A stretch of 64,000 nucleotides of DNA from Drosophila persimilis (Eukaryota; Arthropoda; Insecta; Diptera; Drosophilidae): positions 186,001 to 250,000 of the forward strand of contig NW_020825323.1 of NCBI RefSeq assembly GCF_003286085.1, written 5' to 3'. The notes below the pieces were generated by a model. It was given only the letters and a program-made list of their open reading frames with translations, was not told where the DNA came from and searched no databases. Of the stretch, positions 61,858 to 64,000 are shown piece after piece (the stretch's first letter is position 1; each line of letters opens with the position of its first letter). The position numbers and the translations under genes are program-made.

Positions 61858-64000
61858 ACCTATCAGAATGTAAGAGGCTTGCGTAGTAAGCTCAGCATTC
61901 TTTTCCGGGAGAGTGTTGTATTTGCTTCCCACGTTATTGTGTTTACTGAAACCTGGTTAAAGCCGGACATTCTTAGTTCCGAGGTTTTGGCAGGTCGGTA
62001 CACAACTTTTAGAAAGGACCGTTCGTCTCGACGTGCAGGGGGGGTTCTAATTGCAGTGGACTCTTACTTCACGTCGGAACACTTCACAGTCCAAGTTCAA
62101 CAGGAACTGGAATTCCTGTGTGTAAAACTGATTCTTCCCGCTTTCGCTATATTCATTACTTGCTCGTATATCCCACCTTCTTCGGATATTTCAATTTACG
62201 AGCAGCACTTGTCCGCTTTAACCGCTGTTTCTTCCTCGCTATCTGATAAAGATCATTTGATACTTCTTGGTGACTTCAACTTGCCAGGAACTGTTTGGTC
62301 TTCGGTAAACGAGTCTAGTATCCTAGTGCCCATGTCACGACATGACTTTGTTGACGGCTTGCTTAACCTGTCCCTGTCTCAAGACAATCATGTGAAAAAT
62401 TCCGTGTGTCGATTGCTTGATCTGTGTGTCATAGTGTTCTTAACCCGAGCCCTTCCGCTCACTATACCTGAAGACGCCTACCACCCTACTTTCGAGGTGT
62501 CGCTAGATATAGGACCAACTGTATTGGATCGGTCGAGTAGGCTGCCCAAACGTGTCCGCTGCTTTCGTAAAGCCGAGTTTGCGAAGCTTAATGACATTAG
62601 GGATTTTGATTGGTCCGCTTTGTACTTGTGCACTGATGTCATAAAAGGCACTAACATTCTTAACAATGCTGTCGGCACATTTTTTTATTCTTGTGTCCCG
62701 TTATCTTGTCCGATTAGATCTGGAAAGCCCCCTTGGCTTACCAAGGAATTATCCAGTCTAAAAAACTTAAAATCAAGACTTTATAAAAAATTTCAAGAAG
62801 TTGGTTCTCCGACCTCTCACTCTCGCTATTTAACTGAACGGTCAAACTTTTCAGTTCTTAATGCACAATGTTATAAGAACTACTTATCTCGATGCAGGAT
62901 ACGTTTTTCTCAGGACCCTAAACAGTTTTACTGCTTCGTAAACAGTAAGCGTAGAACGTCCGCGCGCACACCCATCCTCGCTATCATTTTGTAATACATC
63001 GGCAAATAATGATCAGGCAATTGCCGATCTTTTTGCCTAATTTTTCCAAACCACCTCTTCTGAGGAAAGCTACTCTGGTCATCCGTACCCATACGGTTTA
63101 CCGAGGTCGAACGGCATTTTCAGTCCCTTGTTAAATGAATGTTCTTTACTTCATGATCTTCAACTAGTTAAACCGGTGTTTTCACCAGGTCCAGACGGGG
63201 TTCCAGGTTGTGTACTCAGGTACTGCGCCGAGGCTCTGTGTGGACCTTTGCTTAAACTATTCACCCTGTCCATTGATTCCTCTTGCTTCCCCCCAATCTG
63301 GAAGGAATCGTTTATAATTCGTCTCCATAAAAAAGGTCTGATGCAAAAAATTATAGAGGTATAGCAAAGTTATCCGCTATTCCCAAAATGTTTGAGAAGG
63401 TTTTAACTCCGCACTTGCAACATCTCTGCAAGTCACTTATATCTCCAACTCAGCATGGATTTATAAGGCGGCGATCAACCACCACGAACTTGTTAGAGTT
63501 TACCTCTTTCATTATTAAAGGCTTTCAAGGTAACTTACAGACGGATGTTATTTACACCGACTTCAGTAAAGAATTCGACTCTGTAAAGCATTCCATTTTA
63601 GCACATAAACTGGACCTTTTAGGGTTTTCGCCCAACCTCCTGAGATGTATTTCTATCTATCTTTGTTCCAGGTCTCAAAGAGTCCTCTTCAAAAACTCCC
63701 TCTCTCTTCACCAGTAAAGGTTTCTTCGGAAGTACCAAAGGGCAGCCATCTAGACCCCTTACTCTTCACACTCTTTATTAATGACTTGCCTTCGGTATTA
63801 ACATTCTCTCGAGTACTTACATACATATGTATGCGGATGATGTTAAACTCTGTGTTCAGTACAAGGACATTTCATTTCATCATTTCATTCTCGCTTGCAA
63901 TCCGATCTCAATAACTTTCAGTCATAATGTTGCGCAAACTTGTTACACCTTAATGCCTCGAAATGAAAAGTTATGACATTTCATCGTTCTAGCCCCTTGT
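61858..64000 (+). pseudogene. CR1/jockey-like ORF2, plus copy, cut by window end
   Basis: Endonuclease: YQNVRGLRSKLSILF, VIVFTETWLKPDI, SSRRAGGVLIAVDS, ILLGDFNLPGTVWSS. The RT region matches the minus copy: GPDGVPGCVLRY, FIRRRSTTTNLLEF, TDFSKEFDSVKHS, PKGSHLDPLLFTLF. Frame losses near 62990, 63340 and 63710 (extra TC in CTCTCTCTTC), a stop near 63036, and YADD out of frame near 63830. SKEFD carries Glu where Ala is usual. From 62551 on it forms the right arm of the inverted repeat; the 3' end lies beyond the window. Confidence 0.82.

Overview
This window is eukaryotic repeat-rich DNA, almost certainly from a Drosophila species. It carries 17.6/297-type errantiviruses with ATAT target duplications, BEL/Pao and Ty3/gypsy LTR elements, a LOA-clade and a CR1/jockey-like non-LTR element, and fragments resembling the INE-1/DINE-1 Helitron family. 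The layout (nested insertions, truncations, hardly an intact gene) fits pericentromeric, dot or Y-type heterochromatin, or a transposon-control locus. The species cannot be named from the sequence; the DINE-1 variant does not look like the D. melanogaster consensus I remember.

Layout: (1) 1-18091 is a tandem BEL/Pao array read on the minus strand. Two ~2.5 kb deletion derivatives (A, B) and one near full-length copy (C) share LTRs. Units A and B carry a ~1.45 kb piece of a different retroelement in the opposite orientation. An errantivirus (5019-11578) sits inside the LTR between B and C, flanked by a 4-bp ATAT duplication. (2) 18092-18850 holds gypsy-integrase and DINE scraps. (3) 18851-29862 is a second tandem array, LTR-internal-LTR-internal, of a Ty3/gypsy element with 1101-bp LTRs that contain a 36-bp repeat. 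(4) 29863-35360 is a nearly complete LOA-clade element with an open ORF1 and a dead ORF2.

(5) 35361-38810 holds a BEL/Pao gag-protease remnant, an unexplained two-helix membrane ORF, an AT-rich repeat and a DINE-1-like element. (6) 39100-45380 is an unfamiliar, non-retroelement-looking ORF split by a second errantivirus (39378-45082); the frame is continuous across the empty site. (7) 45430-54113 holds two decayed minus-strand Ty3/gypsy elements (G1, G2); G1 has a RING-finger-like motif at the start of Gag. (8) 54114-57566 is a BEL/Pao element with both LTRs that has lost reverse transcriptase and most of integrase. (9) 58150-64000 has two head-to-head CR1/jockey-like copies forming a >1.4 kb inverted repeat that runs off the window end.

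No host gene, rRNA, tRNA or CRISPR is recognisable. Nearly every reading frame belongs to a mobile element and nearly every element is broken. The architecture is the more informative signal: two independent LTR-sharing tandem arrays, a duplicated chimeric derivative, an inverted duplication, and mostly minus-strand elements.
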